This document shows, in pieces, positions 31,694-41,662 of a stretch of 64,000 bases of DNA. The notes under the pieces are model-generated. The model made no database searches. It saw only the letters and a list, made by a program, of their open reading frames with translations, and was not told where the DNA came from. Every line of letters begins with the position of its first letter. Position 1 is the stretch's first letter. This DNA is from Pseudoroseomonas aestuarii (GTDB lineage Bacteria; Pseudomonadota; Alphaproteobacteria; Acetobacterales; Acetobacteraceae): assembly GCF_042651065.1 (NCBI RefSeq), contig NZ_JBHSCH010000016.1, positions 13,099 to 77,098 on the forward strand, given 5' to 3'. Made by a program: the position numbers and the translations under genes.

Positions 31694-31948
31694 ATGACCG
31701 GCGGCACGCCCTCCAGGCCCGCGCCCCGGCGGCGCTCCCCCAAGAGCCAGGAGACGGCCGCCGCCAAGGCGCCCCGCCGCCCGAAGGCCGCCACGCCCAA
31801 GGGCGGCACCCACCGCAAGCCCAGCCAGCGCCCCGCCCCGCCCGCCGCCCCCAACCCGCTGTGGCGCGAGGTGGCGGATTACGTGGCGGGGGTCGCCATG
31901 CTGGGGGCCGCCGCCTGGGGGCTGATGGCCTTCCTCGACGTGCTCTGA
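31694..31948 (+). CDS. small basic single-pass membrane protein
   Basis: The 84-residue protein has a Lys/Arg/Pro-rich N-terminal half (1-52, strongly positive) and one C-terminal membrane helix (about 62-82, VAGVAMLGAAAWGLMAFLDV). The ATG has GGAGA about 7 bp upstream. It lies alone between a terminator and the SDR gene. The basic tail would face the cytoplasm and could contact DNA or phospholipid; that is speculation. No family is recognised. Confidence 0.6.
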   Translation: MTGGTPSRPAPRRRSPKSQETAAAKAPRRPKAATPKGGTHRKPSQRPAPPAAPNPLWREVADYVAGVAMLGAAAWGLMAFLDVL

Positions 31949-32038
31949 GGCGCCCCCCTCTGAGGCGCCGGCCCGCCCGCTGGCGCAACCGGCCGCGCTG
32001 CGGCAGGCTGCGGGACGACAACGGGAGAAAAGAGCATC

Positions 32039-32830
32039 ATGGAGATCAGTCTGCGGGGCCGCGCGGCGGTCATCACCGGCGGCAGCAAGGGGCTGGGCCT
32101 CGCCATGGCCCGGCGCTTCGCCGCCTCGGGCGCCGATGTCGCCATCCTGGCGCGCGGGCAGGCGGCGCTGGAGGCCGCGGCGGAGGAGATCCGCGCCGCC
32201 GCCCGGGAAGCGGGAACACAAGGGCGGGTGGCGACGGTCGCCTGCGACGTCGCCACCGCCGGGGGCATCCAGGCCGGGCATGACGGCGCCATGGCGGCGC
32301 TGGGGCGGATCGACATCGTGGTGAACAATGCGGGCATCTCCCGCACCGGCGCCTTCGAGACCGTGACGGATGCCATCTGGCAGGAGGATCTCGACCTCAA
32401 GCTGTTCGCCGCCATCCGGCTGACGCGCCTGGTGTGGCCGCAGCTGCGCGAGCGCGGCTGGGGCCGCGTCATCAACGTGCTGAACACCGGCGCCAAGGCA
32501 CCCCGCGCCGGCAGCGCGCCCACCGCCGTCAGCCGCGCCGCCGGGCTGGCGCTGACCAAGATCCTGGCCGGTGAGGGCGCGCCGCACGGCATCCTGGTCA
32601 ACGCGCTGCTGGTGGGGCTGATCGAGAGCGACCAGTGGCGCCGCCGCGCCGAAGCCGCCGGCCAGCCGCTGGAGGCGCTGCTGGCCGAGATGGGGCGCGG
32701 CGTGCCGCTCGGCCGCGTCGGCCGGGCCGAGGAATTCGCCCAGACCGCCTGCTTCCTCGCCTCCGACGCCGCCTCCTACATCACCGGCACGGCGATCAAC
32801 GTCGATGGCGGCAGCTGCCCCATCACCTGA
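32039..32830 (+). CDS. SDR-family protein lacking the catalytic Tyr and Lys
   Basis: This 263-residue protein has the short-chain dehydrogenase fold: TGGSKGLG (14-21) binds NAD(P), NNAG near 98-101 is normal, and the C-terminus (ITGTAINVDGGS) is typical. The active site is not. Where a classical SDR has YxxxK, this protein reads TAVSR (in GSAPTAVSRAAGLALTK), so Tyr becomes Thr and Lys becomes Arg, and the catalytic Ser region reads NTGAKAP. The conserved flanks mean this is not an alignment slip. It may bind nucleotide without oxidoreduction or use another mechanism. The ATG has GGGAGAAAAG upstream. No operon partner is evident. Confidence 0.85.
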   Translation: MEISLRGRAAVITGGSKGLGLAMARRFAASGADVAILARGQAALEAAAEEIRAAAREAGTQGRVATVACDVATAGGIQAGHDGAMAALGRIDIVVNNAGISRTGAFETVTDAIWQEDLDLKLFAAIRLTRLVWPQLRERGWGRVINVLNTGAKAPRAGSAPTAVSRAAGLALTKILAGEGAPHGILVNALLVGLIESDQWRRRAEAAGQPLEALLAEMGRGVPLGRVGRAEEFAQTACFLASDAASYITGTAINVDGGSCPIT

Positions 32831-33265
32831 TACCTGCGGCGCGCGAATCGGCCAGGCTAGATCTGGCGATCTGCCGCCTCCTTCCACAACCACAGCAGAC
32901 AAAGAAGAATCGCCTGAAACCGCGCGTTGTTATTGCAACGCAAAACAAAAGTGGTTCTCGTGCAAATCTCGGCGATGAACGGGGGAGTATTCTCCCTCCT
33001 CCGGCGCCCTCTTGGTGCGCGGCCGCGCAACGGCGGAAGCGCCTGAACCGCCCGCAGGCGTTGCGCCGCAAGGGCCGCTGGGGTTCCCTCCCGGCCACGC
33101 ACCGCCCTTGCCGCTCGCCCGGCAACCACCGCCCGCCGCCCAAGCTTGCGCTTTCGCCGTCGTTGACCCGGGCGGCCGATCCTGCGGAGAAGCGCGCAGA
33201 GGCGGAGGCGAGCCGGCTGCGTGGACGCCGCCCCTGCCCCGCACGGCAAGAGTGAGGAGCGACGC
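32831..33265 (+). other. 435-bp intergenic region, less GC-rich than its surroundings
   Basis: No convincing gene is present. Bases 32880-32985 are clearly AT-richer than their surroundings. They contain CGTTG-N6-CAACG (about 32924-32941) and a small hairpin GGGAG-TATT-CTCCC (32983-32996). This is the likely promoter and leader region of the repeat protein at 33266. I could not identify a clear -35/-10 pair. Confidence 0.5.
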
Positions 33266-35362
33266 ATGCCCCTGCGTGACGGTTATGTTTTCCAGGCCGG
33301 CAACACTGATCATGGTACCGAGCTCTGGCGCACCGACGGCACGGCCGAGGGCACGGTCCTTCTGCGCGACATCCGGCCGGGGCCGGCAGGTTCCTTTCCG
33401 CTGTCGCTGACCTCCACGCTGAATGGCCGCCTGCTCTTCGCCGCCGATGATGGTACGCATGGCCAGGAGCTGTGGGTGACCGATGGCACCCAGGCGGGCA
33501 CCACCCTGCTGCGCGACATCCTGCCCGGCGCGGCCAGCGGCTCGCCCTTCGGCTTCTTCACCATGGCCGATGGCAGCGTGCTGTTCAGCGCACAGGGCGA
33601 GGATTTCAACGCCGAGCTGTGGCGGAGCGACGGCACCGCCGAGGGCACCCGGCTGCTGAAGGAGCTGGTGCCGGGGACGGTCGGCTCCTTCCCCGGCGCC
33701 TTCACGCCCCTGCCCGATGGCCGCGCCGTCTTCACCGCCTATGACCCGGCGGCCGGCGGTCAGCTCTGGATCACCGACGGCACGACCGACGGCACCCGTC
33801 CCATCGCCACCACCCCCAATGCCGAAGGCATCTCGGAGCCACTCAGCCTGACCGCGCTGGGCGATGGGCGCATCCTGTTCCAGGGCTCCGGCCCGCTGCC
33901 GCAAACCGAGATCTGGGTCACCGACGGGACGGCCGAGGGCACCAGCCGCCTCATCGGCCTGCCGCCCGGTGAGCTTCCCTTTTACGGCAGCCCGGACTTC
34001 ACGCCGCTCGGCGGCGGCCGGGCCGTGTTCTACGCCGACAACGGCACCGAGGGCCGCGCCCTTTGGGGCACCGATGGCACGCCGGGGGGCACCGGCCTGC
34101 TGCGTCAGTTCGGCTCGGGCTACAGCGGCCAGGGGCCGCAGGAGCTGACGGCGCTGGGCAATGGCCGCGCCATCTTCGCCGCCGGCGACGCCGAGCACGG
34201 CATCGAGGCCTGGATCACCGATGGCACGGCGGCCGGCACCGGCCTGCTGCGCGACATCATGCCCGGCGCCCAGAGCTCCGCCCCCGCCAATTTCAAGGCC
34301 CTGGGCGACGGGCGGATGCTGTTCACCGCGCAGCAGGCGCTGGAGGATTCGGGCGAGTTGTGGGTGACGGACGGCACGGCCGAGGGCACCAGCCTGCTGA
34401 TCGCCCTGCCCGCCGGCGCCCGCTTCGCCGCCGACATGGTGCCGACCGGAGATGGCGGCGCGCTGTTCTCCGCCGTCACCGAGGAAGCGGGGCGGGAGAT
34501 GTGGTTCACCGACGGCACCACGGCCGGAACGCGCCTGGTGGCCGACATCGCCCCCGGCAAGGATGGCGCCTTTCCCGGCGGCTTCACCGCCCTGCCCGCG
34601 GCCATGACCGTGGACCGGGAGCCGCCGATCCTGGCCTCCGGCTTCGACCCCGCCTTCTACCTGGCGCAGAACCCCGACGTGCTGGCCGCCGGCGCCGATG
34701 CGCTGAGCCACTACCAGGCCTTCGGCTGGGCCGAGCGGCGCGATCCCAACACGCTGTTCAGCGTCGAGTACTACCTCAACCAGAACCCCGACGTCGCCGC
34801 CGCGGCGGTGGAGCCGCTGGCGCACTACACGACCTCCGGCTGGCGGGAGGGGCGCGACCCCAGCCTGGGCTTCGACAGCGACGCCTATCTGGCGGCGAAC
34901 CCCGATGTCGCCGCCGCCGGGCTGGAGCCGTTGCTGCACTACCTGCAGTTCGGCCAGGCCGAGGGCCGGGCCATCACCGCCGCCACCCCCCATGCCACCG
35001 GGCCGCAGGACCCGCTGGTGGATGCCGGCTTCTACTTTGCCGGCAATGCGGATGTGGCGGCCTCCGGCCAGGACCCCAGCAGCCACTACCATGCCTTCGG
35101 CTGGCGCGAGGGCCGCGACCCGAATGCCTTCTTCGACAGCAGCTTCTATCTGGAAGCCAACCCGGATGTGGCGGCGGCCAGAGTAGACCCGTTGCGGCAC
35201 TACGCCGAGAATGGCTGGCGCGAGGGGCGTGACCCCGGAGCGGCCTTCGGCACGGATGCGTATCTGGCGGCGAACCCCGATGTCACCGCCGCCGGGCTGA
35301 ACCCGCTGATGCACTACCTCCTGCATGGCGCCGCCGAGGGGCGCGAGGTCTTCCCGGCCTGA
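33266..35362 (+). CDS. tandem-repeat protein: nine ELWxTDGT repeats plus six YLxxNPDV repeats
   Basis: The 698-residue protein is almost entirely repeats. Residues 1-445 hold nine copies of an ELWxTDGT motif, at 19, 68, 117, 166, 215, 265, 314, 364 and 411, spaced 47-50 residues, each followed by xxGTxLL and, further on, a G-D/N-G-R-xxF strand. This pattern is known in hyalin/TolB-like repeat proteins and suggests a beta-propeller. Residues 459-698 hold six copies of a 38-residue unit (FDxxxYLxxNPDVAAAGxxPLxHY, then GWREGRDP), with an 11-residue insert after the third. The second unit occurs in alphaproteobacterial secreted and cell-surface proteins. There is no N-terminal signal peptide or RTX nonapeptide; type I secretion is possible but not shown. 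The ATG has GAGGAG upstream. Confidence 0.8.
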   Translation: MPLRDGYVFQAGNTDHGTELWRTDGTAEGTVLLRDIRPGPAGSFPLSLTSTLNGRLLFAADDGTHGQELWVTDGTQAGTTLLRDILPGAASGSPFGFFTMADGSVLFSAQGEDFNAELWRSDGTAEGTRLLKELVPGTVGSFPGAFTPLPDGRAVFTAYDPAAGGQLWITDGTTDGTRPIATTPNAEGISEPLSLTALGDGRILFQGSGPLPQTEIWVTDGTAEGTSRLIGLPPGELPFYGSPDFTPLGGGRAVFYADNGTEGRALWGTDGTPGGTGLLRQFGSGYSGQGPQELTALGNGRAIFAAGDAEHGIEAWITDGTAAGTGLLRDIMPGAQSSAPANFKALGDGRMLFTAQQALEDSGELWVTDGTAEGTSLLIALPAGARFAADMVPTGDGGALFSAVTEEAGREMWFTDGTTAGTRLVADIAPGKDGAFPGGFTALPAAMTVDREPPILASGFDPAFYLAQNPDVLAAGADALSHYQAFGWAERRDPNTLFSVEYYLNQNPDVAAAAVEPLAHYTTSGWREGRDPSLGFDSDAYLAANPDVAAAGLEPLLHYLQFGQAEGRAITAATPHATGPQDPLVDAGFYFAGNADVAASGQDPSSHYHAFGWREGRDPNAFFDSSFYLEANPDVAAARVDPLRHYAENGWREGRDPGAAFGTDAYLAANPDVTAAGLNPLMHYLLHGAAEGREVFPA

Positions 35363-35851
35363 CAACCCGCGGCCCCGCCGGGACAGGCGGGGCCACGCCG
35401 GCGTCCACTGGCCTCCGGAACATGACACGCCTCCGGGGCGTCACAATCCTCCGCCCCCTCGAGGGCGTTTGCACGGCCGGCAGCCGCGCCCCGCTGAGGG
35501 TGAAATGTGGCCGCGCTCAGCGAAGTCCAACCTACGCGCTCTCCTCCTGAAGAATAATCACTCTTCGGTTGATGATGAAGAGGGATGACACGCCCTGCGT
35601 GCGGATGGTTCCATTTCCTCCCGTAAAAATGTGGCAGCCGCGCCATAGTGGGTGCATCGATCCTAGGCCATTGTTTTCACCGGTATTTTCCTTCGCGGAA
35701 GGCGCTGAAACAGGCGTTCGCGCCTCAAGGGGCAGCCTCATCGGCTCCATTTCCGCCAGATTATGGCGCGATCGTGACGCGCCTTGCCGAATTAGGGCTG
35801 GAATAAGGCAGCACCTCGCCTTAATTGTGTCCTCATCAAAGGAGGGCAGCC
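35363..35851 (+). other. 489-bp intergenic region with several hairpins
   Basis: This stretch carries no gene I can support and is AT-richer than its neighbours from about 35530 on. It holds hairpins CCTTC-GCG-GAAGG (35690-35702) and GGCGCG-N7-CGCGCC (35765-35783), and the leader hairpin listed separately. A GGAAC-N17-CGTC sequence at 35417-35442 is one base off the general-stress promoter but is about 400 bp from the next gene. It probably contains the promoter and a long structured leader, or a small RNA, for the 58-residue gene. Confidence 0.45.
35804..35846 (+). promoter_or_regulatory. leader hairpin and strong ribosome-binding site
   Basis: TAAGGC (35804-35809) pairs with GCCTTA (35818-35823) around an 8-base loop. 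Fourteen bases later comes AAAGGAGGG (35838-35846), a near-perfect ribosome-binding site 5 bp before the ATG at 35852. The site is one of the strongest in the window. Confidence 0.5.
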
Positions 35852-36028
35852 ATGATGGACCGTACCAAGATCATCGCCGACACGGCCGCCGATCGTCGCC
35901 AGGCCGCCGCCCCGGTTGAGGGCCGCCGCGACGACACCTGGCGCGACGAGGCGCCTGGCCTGTATGCCGCCTGGAATTCCTGGGGCGAGCGCAGCCCCTT
36001 CGCGCTGGGCGCCACGGGCCGCTGGTAA
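35852..36028 (+). CDS. orphan 58-residue protein with a conserved-looking aromatic tail
   Basis: The small protein begins ATG ATG behind a very strong ribosome-binding site and is followed by an intrinsic terminator, so it is a self-contained transcription unit likely to be highly expressed. Residues 1-35 are charged and helical (MDRTKIIADTAADRRQ). Residues 36-58 are rich in aromatic residues, Gly and Ser, with LYAAWNSWGERSPF and a final ATGRW. There is no membrane segment, signal peptide or cysteine. I do not recognise a family. It could be a small stress or regulatory protein. A modified-peptide precursor is less likely because no modification enzyme is nearby. Confidence 0.65.
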   Translation: MMDRTKIIADTAADRRQAAAPVEGRRDDTWRDEAPGLYAAWNSWGERSPFALGATGRW

Positions 36029-36060
36029 GCCCGTCTTCCATCCCCGTTCGTTCCTGAGAG

Positions 36061-36086
36061 AGCCCGGCCCTGAGCCGGGTTTTTTC
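36061..36086 (+). terminator. Rho-independent terminator of the 58-residue gene
   Basis: AGCCCGGC (36061-36068) pairs with GCCGGGTT (36074-36081) around a 5-base loop, and a run of T follows to 36085. It lies 33 bp after the stop codon. Confidence 0.9.
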
Positions 36087-36323
36087 ATGCCCGCCCGGCT
36101 GGGCGCCGACATTCCCGCACAGGCTTCTTCCCGGCGGTGGGTTGCATCCTCCCGCTCGCGCAGGTAGCGGTTCCTGCCCCCTGCCGCGGCCAATGCCGGG
36201 CCGGGCCCTGTCCGGAACCCGTCGCGCGGCCTGCCGCGTGGTCCTGGGAAGATGGCACCGCGCTTCAGCCCTCGTGCCCCGCCCGGTGCCTGCCCCGCCG
36301 ATCCTTGCTGGGAGGACACCGTC

Positions 36324-37597
<1,274 letters not shown>

Positions 37598-37601
<4 letters not shown>

Positions 37602-38548
37602 GCGGAGGCATGGCCCGCATGAGGGATGACGATCTCGGCCTGGCGAGGCTGCGCGTGCGCGCCGCCTGGCTGTTCCTGGCGCCGACCCTGGCGGTGCTGG
37701 CGGTGGTGGCCGGCTGGCCGCTGCTGCGCACCATCTGGTTCAGCTTCACCGATGCCGAGCTGATCGACCTGGAGAACTACCGCTTCATCGGCTTCGCCAA
37801 CTACCTCGAATACTACGAGGGCGAATGGCTGGGCCTGCTGGCCGACCCCGCATGGTGGCGGGCGGTGTGGCGCACCGTCTGGTTCGCCCTCATCTCCGTC
37901 TCGATCGAGGCGGTGCTGGGCATGGTGGTGGCGCTGGCGCTGAATGCGCGCTTCCCGCTGCGCGGGCTGGTGCGCGCGGCCATCCTGATCCCCTGGGCGA
38001 TCCCCACCATCGTCTCGGCGCGGATGTGGGCCTGGATGCTGAACGACCAGTTCGGTGTCATCAACCACGCGCTCCTCGGCCTCGGCATCATCAGCGCGCC
38101 GGTGGCCTGGATGGCCGACCCGGACCTCGCCATGTGGGCGGTGGTGATCGTCGATGTGTGGAAGACCACGCCCTTCGTCGCGCTGCTGATCCTGGCCGCG
38201 CTGCAGATGCTGCCCGCCGATTGCTACGAGGCGGCGCGGGTGGATGGCATCCACCCGGTGCGCGTGTTCTTCCGCGTCACGCTGCCGCTGATCCGCCCGG
38301 CGCTGATCGTGGCGCTGATCTTCCGCGCGCTGGATTCGCTGCGGGTGTTCGACCTGATCTACGTGCTGACCGCCAACGCCGCCGGCACCCAGTCCATGTC
38401 GGTCTATGCCCGGCAGCAGCTGGTCGACTTCCAGGATGTCGGCTACGGCTCGGCGGCCTCCACCCTGCTGTTCCTGGTGATCGCGCTGCTCACCCTCTCG
38501 GTGGTGCTGCTGGGGCGGCTGCGGCTCGGCGGGGAGAGCACCCGATGA
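37598..38548 (+). CDS. sugar ABC transporter permease, ThuF/MalF-like
   Basis: The 316-residue inner-membrane protein has six predicted helices. EAARVDGIHPVRVFFRVTLPLIRPAL near residues 209-234 is the EAA loop that contacts the ATPase. The start is GTG 37598, overlapping the binding-protein stop; ATGs at 37610 and 37619 are alternatives. It forms the permease pair with the next gene, whose start overlaps its stop by ATGA. Confidence 0.9.
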
Positions 38549-39374
38549 ACGGCCGCGCCCTCCTCGCGCGCGGCGGCTTCGCGCTACTGCTGCTGGCGAT
38601 CGGCGCCTTCGCGCTGTTCCCCTTCTATCATGCGGTGGTCACCTCCTTCCGCTCCGGCACGGAACTGTTCTCGCCGGCGCTGTGGCCGGAGACTCTGGAC
38701 CTCTCCAACTACGTGCAGGTCTTCACCCAGCTCAATTTCGGCCGCACCATCCTGAACTCGGTGCTGGTGGCCGCCGCCGTGGTGGGGCTGTCGCTGCTGC
38801 TGGCGGTCACGGCGTCCTACGCGCTGGGGCGGGTGCGCTTCCGCGGCCGTGGCGCGCTGATGCTGACCATCCTCGGCGTCTCCATGTTCCCGCAGGTGGC
38901 GGTGCTCTCCGGCATGTTCGAGCTGATCCGCGCCCTCGGCCTCTACGACACGCTGCCGGGGCTGATGCTGGCCAACCTCGTGCTCACCCTGCCCTTCACC
39001 GTGTGGGTGCTCACCACCTTCATGCGCGAGCTGCCGAAGGAGCTGGAGGAGGCCGCCTATGCCGATGGCGCCTCGCCGCTCACCGTCATCCGCCGGGTGT
39101 TCCTGCCGCTGCTGTGGCCGGCCATGGCGCCCACCGCGCTGCTGGCCTTCATCGTCTCCTGGAACGAGTTCCTCTTCGCCTTCACCTTCACCCTCTCGGC
39201 CGAGACGCGCACCGTGCCCGTCGCCATCGCGCTGCTCAGCGGCGGCAGCCGGCAGGAACTGCCCTGGGGGCTGGTGATGGCCGCCTCCGTAATCGTCACC
39301 ATCCCCGTGGTGCTGCTCGTGCTGGCCTTCCAGCGCAAGATCGTCTCGGGCCTCACCGCCGGCGCGGTGAAGGG

Positions 39375-39378
<4 letters not shown>
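38545..39378 (+). CDS. sugar ABC transporter permease, ThuG/MalG-like
   Basis: This 277-residue protein has six helices, with the EAA loop at ELEEAAYADGASPLTVIRRVFLPLLWP near 171-197. The cytoplasmic N-terminus is short, as in MalG-type permeases. The gene overlaps its neighbours on both sides by ATGA, so the four transporter genes are translationally coupled. It pairs with the ThuF-like permease to form the sugar channel. Confidence 0.92.
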
Positions 39379-40490
<1,112 letters not shown>

Positions 40491-40582
40491 AGGCTGGCCC
40501 GAGGGGTAGACGGAGCGCCGCCCCTGGCCGATCCTCTCCGCAGAGCGCCGCAACGAACGGCGTGGAACGGGAGAGACAGACC

Positions 40583-41569
40583 ATGACCCTACGTCGCAGC
40601 CTGCTGCGCGCCACCCTGGCCGTGCCGGCGGCCGCCGCCCTCTGCACCCCGGCCCTGGCGCAGGGCCTCGCGGGCCAGCGCCCGATCCGGCTGATCGTGC
40701 CCTACCCGCCCGGCGGCTCCACCGACGTGATCAGCCGCCTCTACGCGGAGCGCATGAGCGCCTCGCTCGGCCAGCCGGTGGTGGTGGAGAACCGCGCCGG
40801 CGCCAGCGGCAATCTCGGCACCGACACCGTGGCCAAGGCGGCGCCGGACGGGCTGACCATCGGCGCCGTCACCGCCAGCATCATGGCCATCAACCAGTTC
40901 CTGTTCCGCAGCATGCCCTTCGACACGGAGAAGGACCTGGTGCCGATCGGCCTGGCCTGGGAGACGCCGAACGTGGCCGTCCTCTCGCCAGACAAGAATC
41001 CGTCGAAGACCCTGGCCGAGTTCATCGACTGGGCGAAGAAGAAGCCGGACGGCATCACCTATGGCTCCACCGGCATCGGCCAGACCACCCACCTCTCCAG
41101 CAGCATGCTGTTCAGCCGCACGGGGGTGAAGGCCACGCATGTGCCCTATCGCGGCGCGGCGCAGACGGTGCCCGCCCTGCTGGCCGGCGACGTGGACATC
41201 GCGCTCGACAACCTCGCCTCGCATATCGGGCTGATCCAGGAAGGGCGGATGCGCGGGCTGGCGGTGACGGGCGCCACGCGCTGGCCCACCCTGCCGAACA
41301 TCCCCACCATGGCGGAAGCCGGCATTCCGGATTTCGTCATCACCGTGTGGGGCGCCTTCGTGGCGCCGGCCGGCACGCCGCCCGCCATCATCGAGCGGCT
41401 GAACGGCGCCATGCGTCAGGTGGCGCAGGACGAGGCGATGCAGAAGCGCTTCATCCAGGGCGGCGCGCTGGCACTCTCCAGCACCGCCGAGGAAGCCGCC
41501 GCCCGTGCCAACCGCGAGCGGCCGATGTGGAAGCAGGTGGTGCAGGCCTCCGGGGCGCGAGCGGATTGA
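40583..41569 (+). CDS. TctC/Bug-family periplasmic substrate-binding protein
   Basis: The 328-residue protein has a Tat/Sec-like signal peptide (RRSLLRATLAVPAAAALCTPALAQ, in two parts, residues 4-27). The mature protein has the Bug signatures RPIRLIVPYPPGGSTDVISR, NRAGASGNLGTDTVAKAAPDG and YGSTGIGQTTHLSSSM. Such proteins bind carboxylates or other small molecules through tripartite tricarboxylate transporters. No TctA or TctB gene is here; orphan Bug proteins are common in Acetobacteraceae and Burkholderiales. The ATG at 40583 has GGGAGAGA upstream. An AT-rich hairpin follows the stop. Confidence 0.9.
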   Translation: MTLRRSLLRATLAVPAAAALCTPALAQGLAGQRPIRLIVPYPPGGSTDVISRLYAERMSASLGQPVVVENRAGASGNLGTDTVAKAAPDGLTIGAVTASIMAINQFLFRSMPFDTEKDLVPIGLAWETPNVAVLSPDKNPSKTLAEFIDWAKKKPDGITYGSTGIGQTTHLSSSMLFSRTGVKATHVPYRGAAQTVPALLAGDVDIALDNLASHIGLIQEGRMRGLAVTGATRWPTLPNIPTMAEAGIPDFVITVWGAFVAPAGTPPAIIERLNGAMRQVAQDEAMQKRFIQGGALALSSTAEEAAARANRERPMWKQVVQASGARAD

Positions 41570-41573
41570 GAAT

Positions 41574-41597
41574 CTTCTTTTTCTGAAGAAAAAGAAG
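41574..41597. repeat. AT-rich perfect hairpin after the TctC gene
   Basis: CTTCTTTTTCT (41574-41584) is followed by GA and its exact complement (41587-41597); the usable loop is about 4 bases. An A-rich stretch follows, then a GGCGCTGC/GCAGCGCC hairpin further on. Position between convergent genes suggests a bidirectional terminator. Similar A/T-rich hairpins recur between genes of acetic acid bacteria, from memory, so it may belong to a repeated family. Confidence 0.6.
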
Positions 41598-41662
41598 CAA
41601 AAAGACTTTGTTCGTTTGGCGCTGCACCCTTGCTGGTGGCGCAGCGCCTCAAAGAACCTTCC

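Noticed and set aside
34600..35362. DNA tandem repeats or CRISPR-like array in the repeat protein gene
   Set aside because: The periodicity is at protein level (38 residues) with diverged codons; there are no constant repeats with unique spacers.
35417..35442. GGAAC-N17-CGTC as a general-stress promoter for the 58-residue gene
   Set aside because: One mismatch in the -10 element and about 400 bp from the start codon; not enough to call.
35532..35919. Two short open frames in the spacer before the 58-residue gene
   Set aside because: Neither has a ribosome-binding site or protein-like composition, and one overlaps the 58-residue gene, which has much stronger signals.
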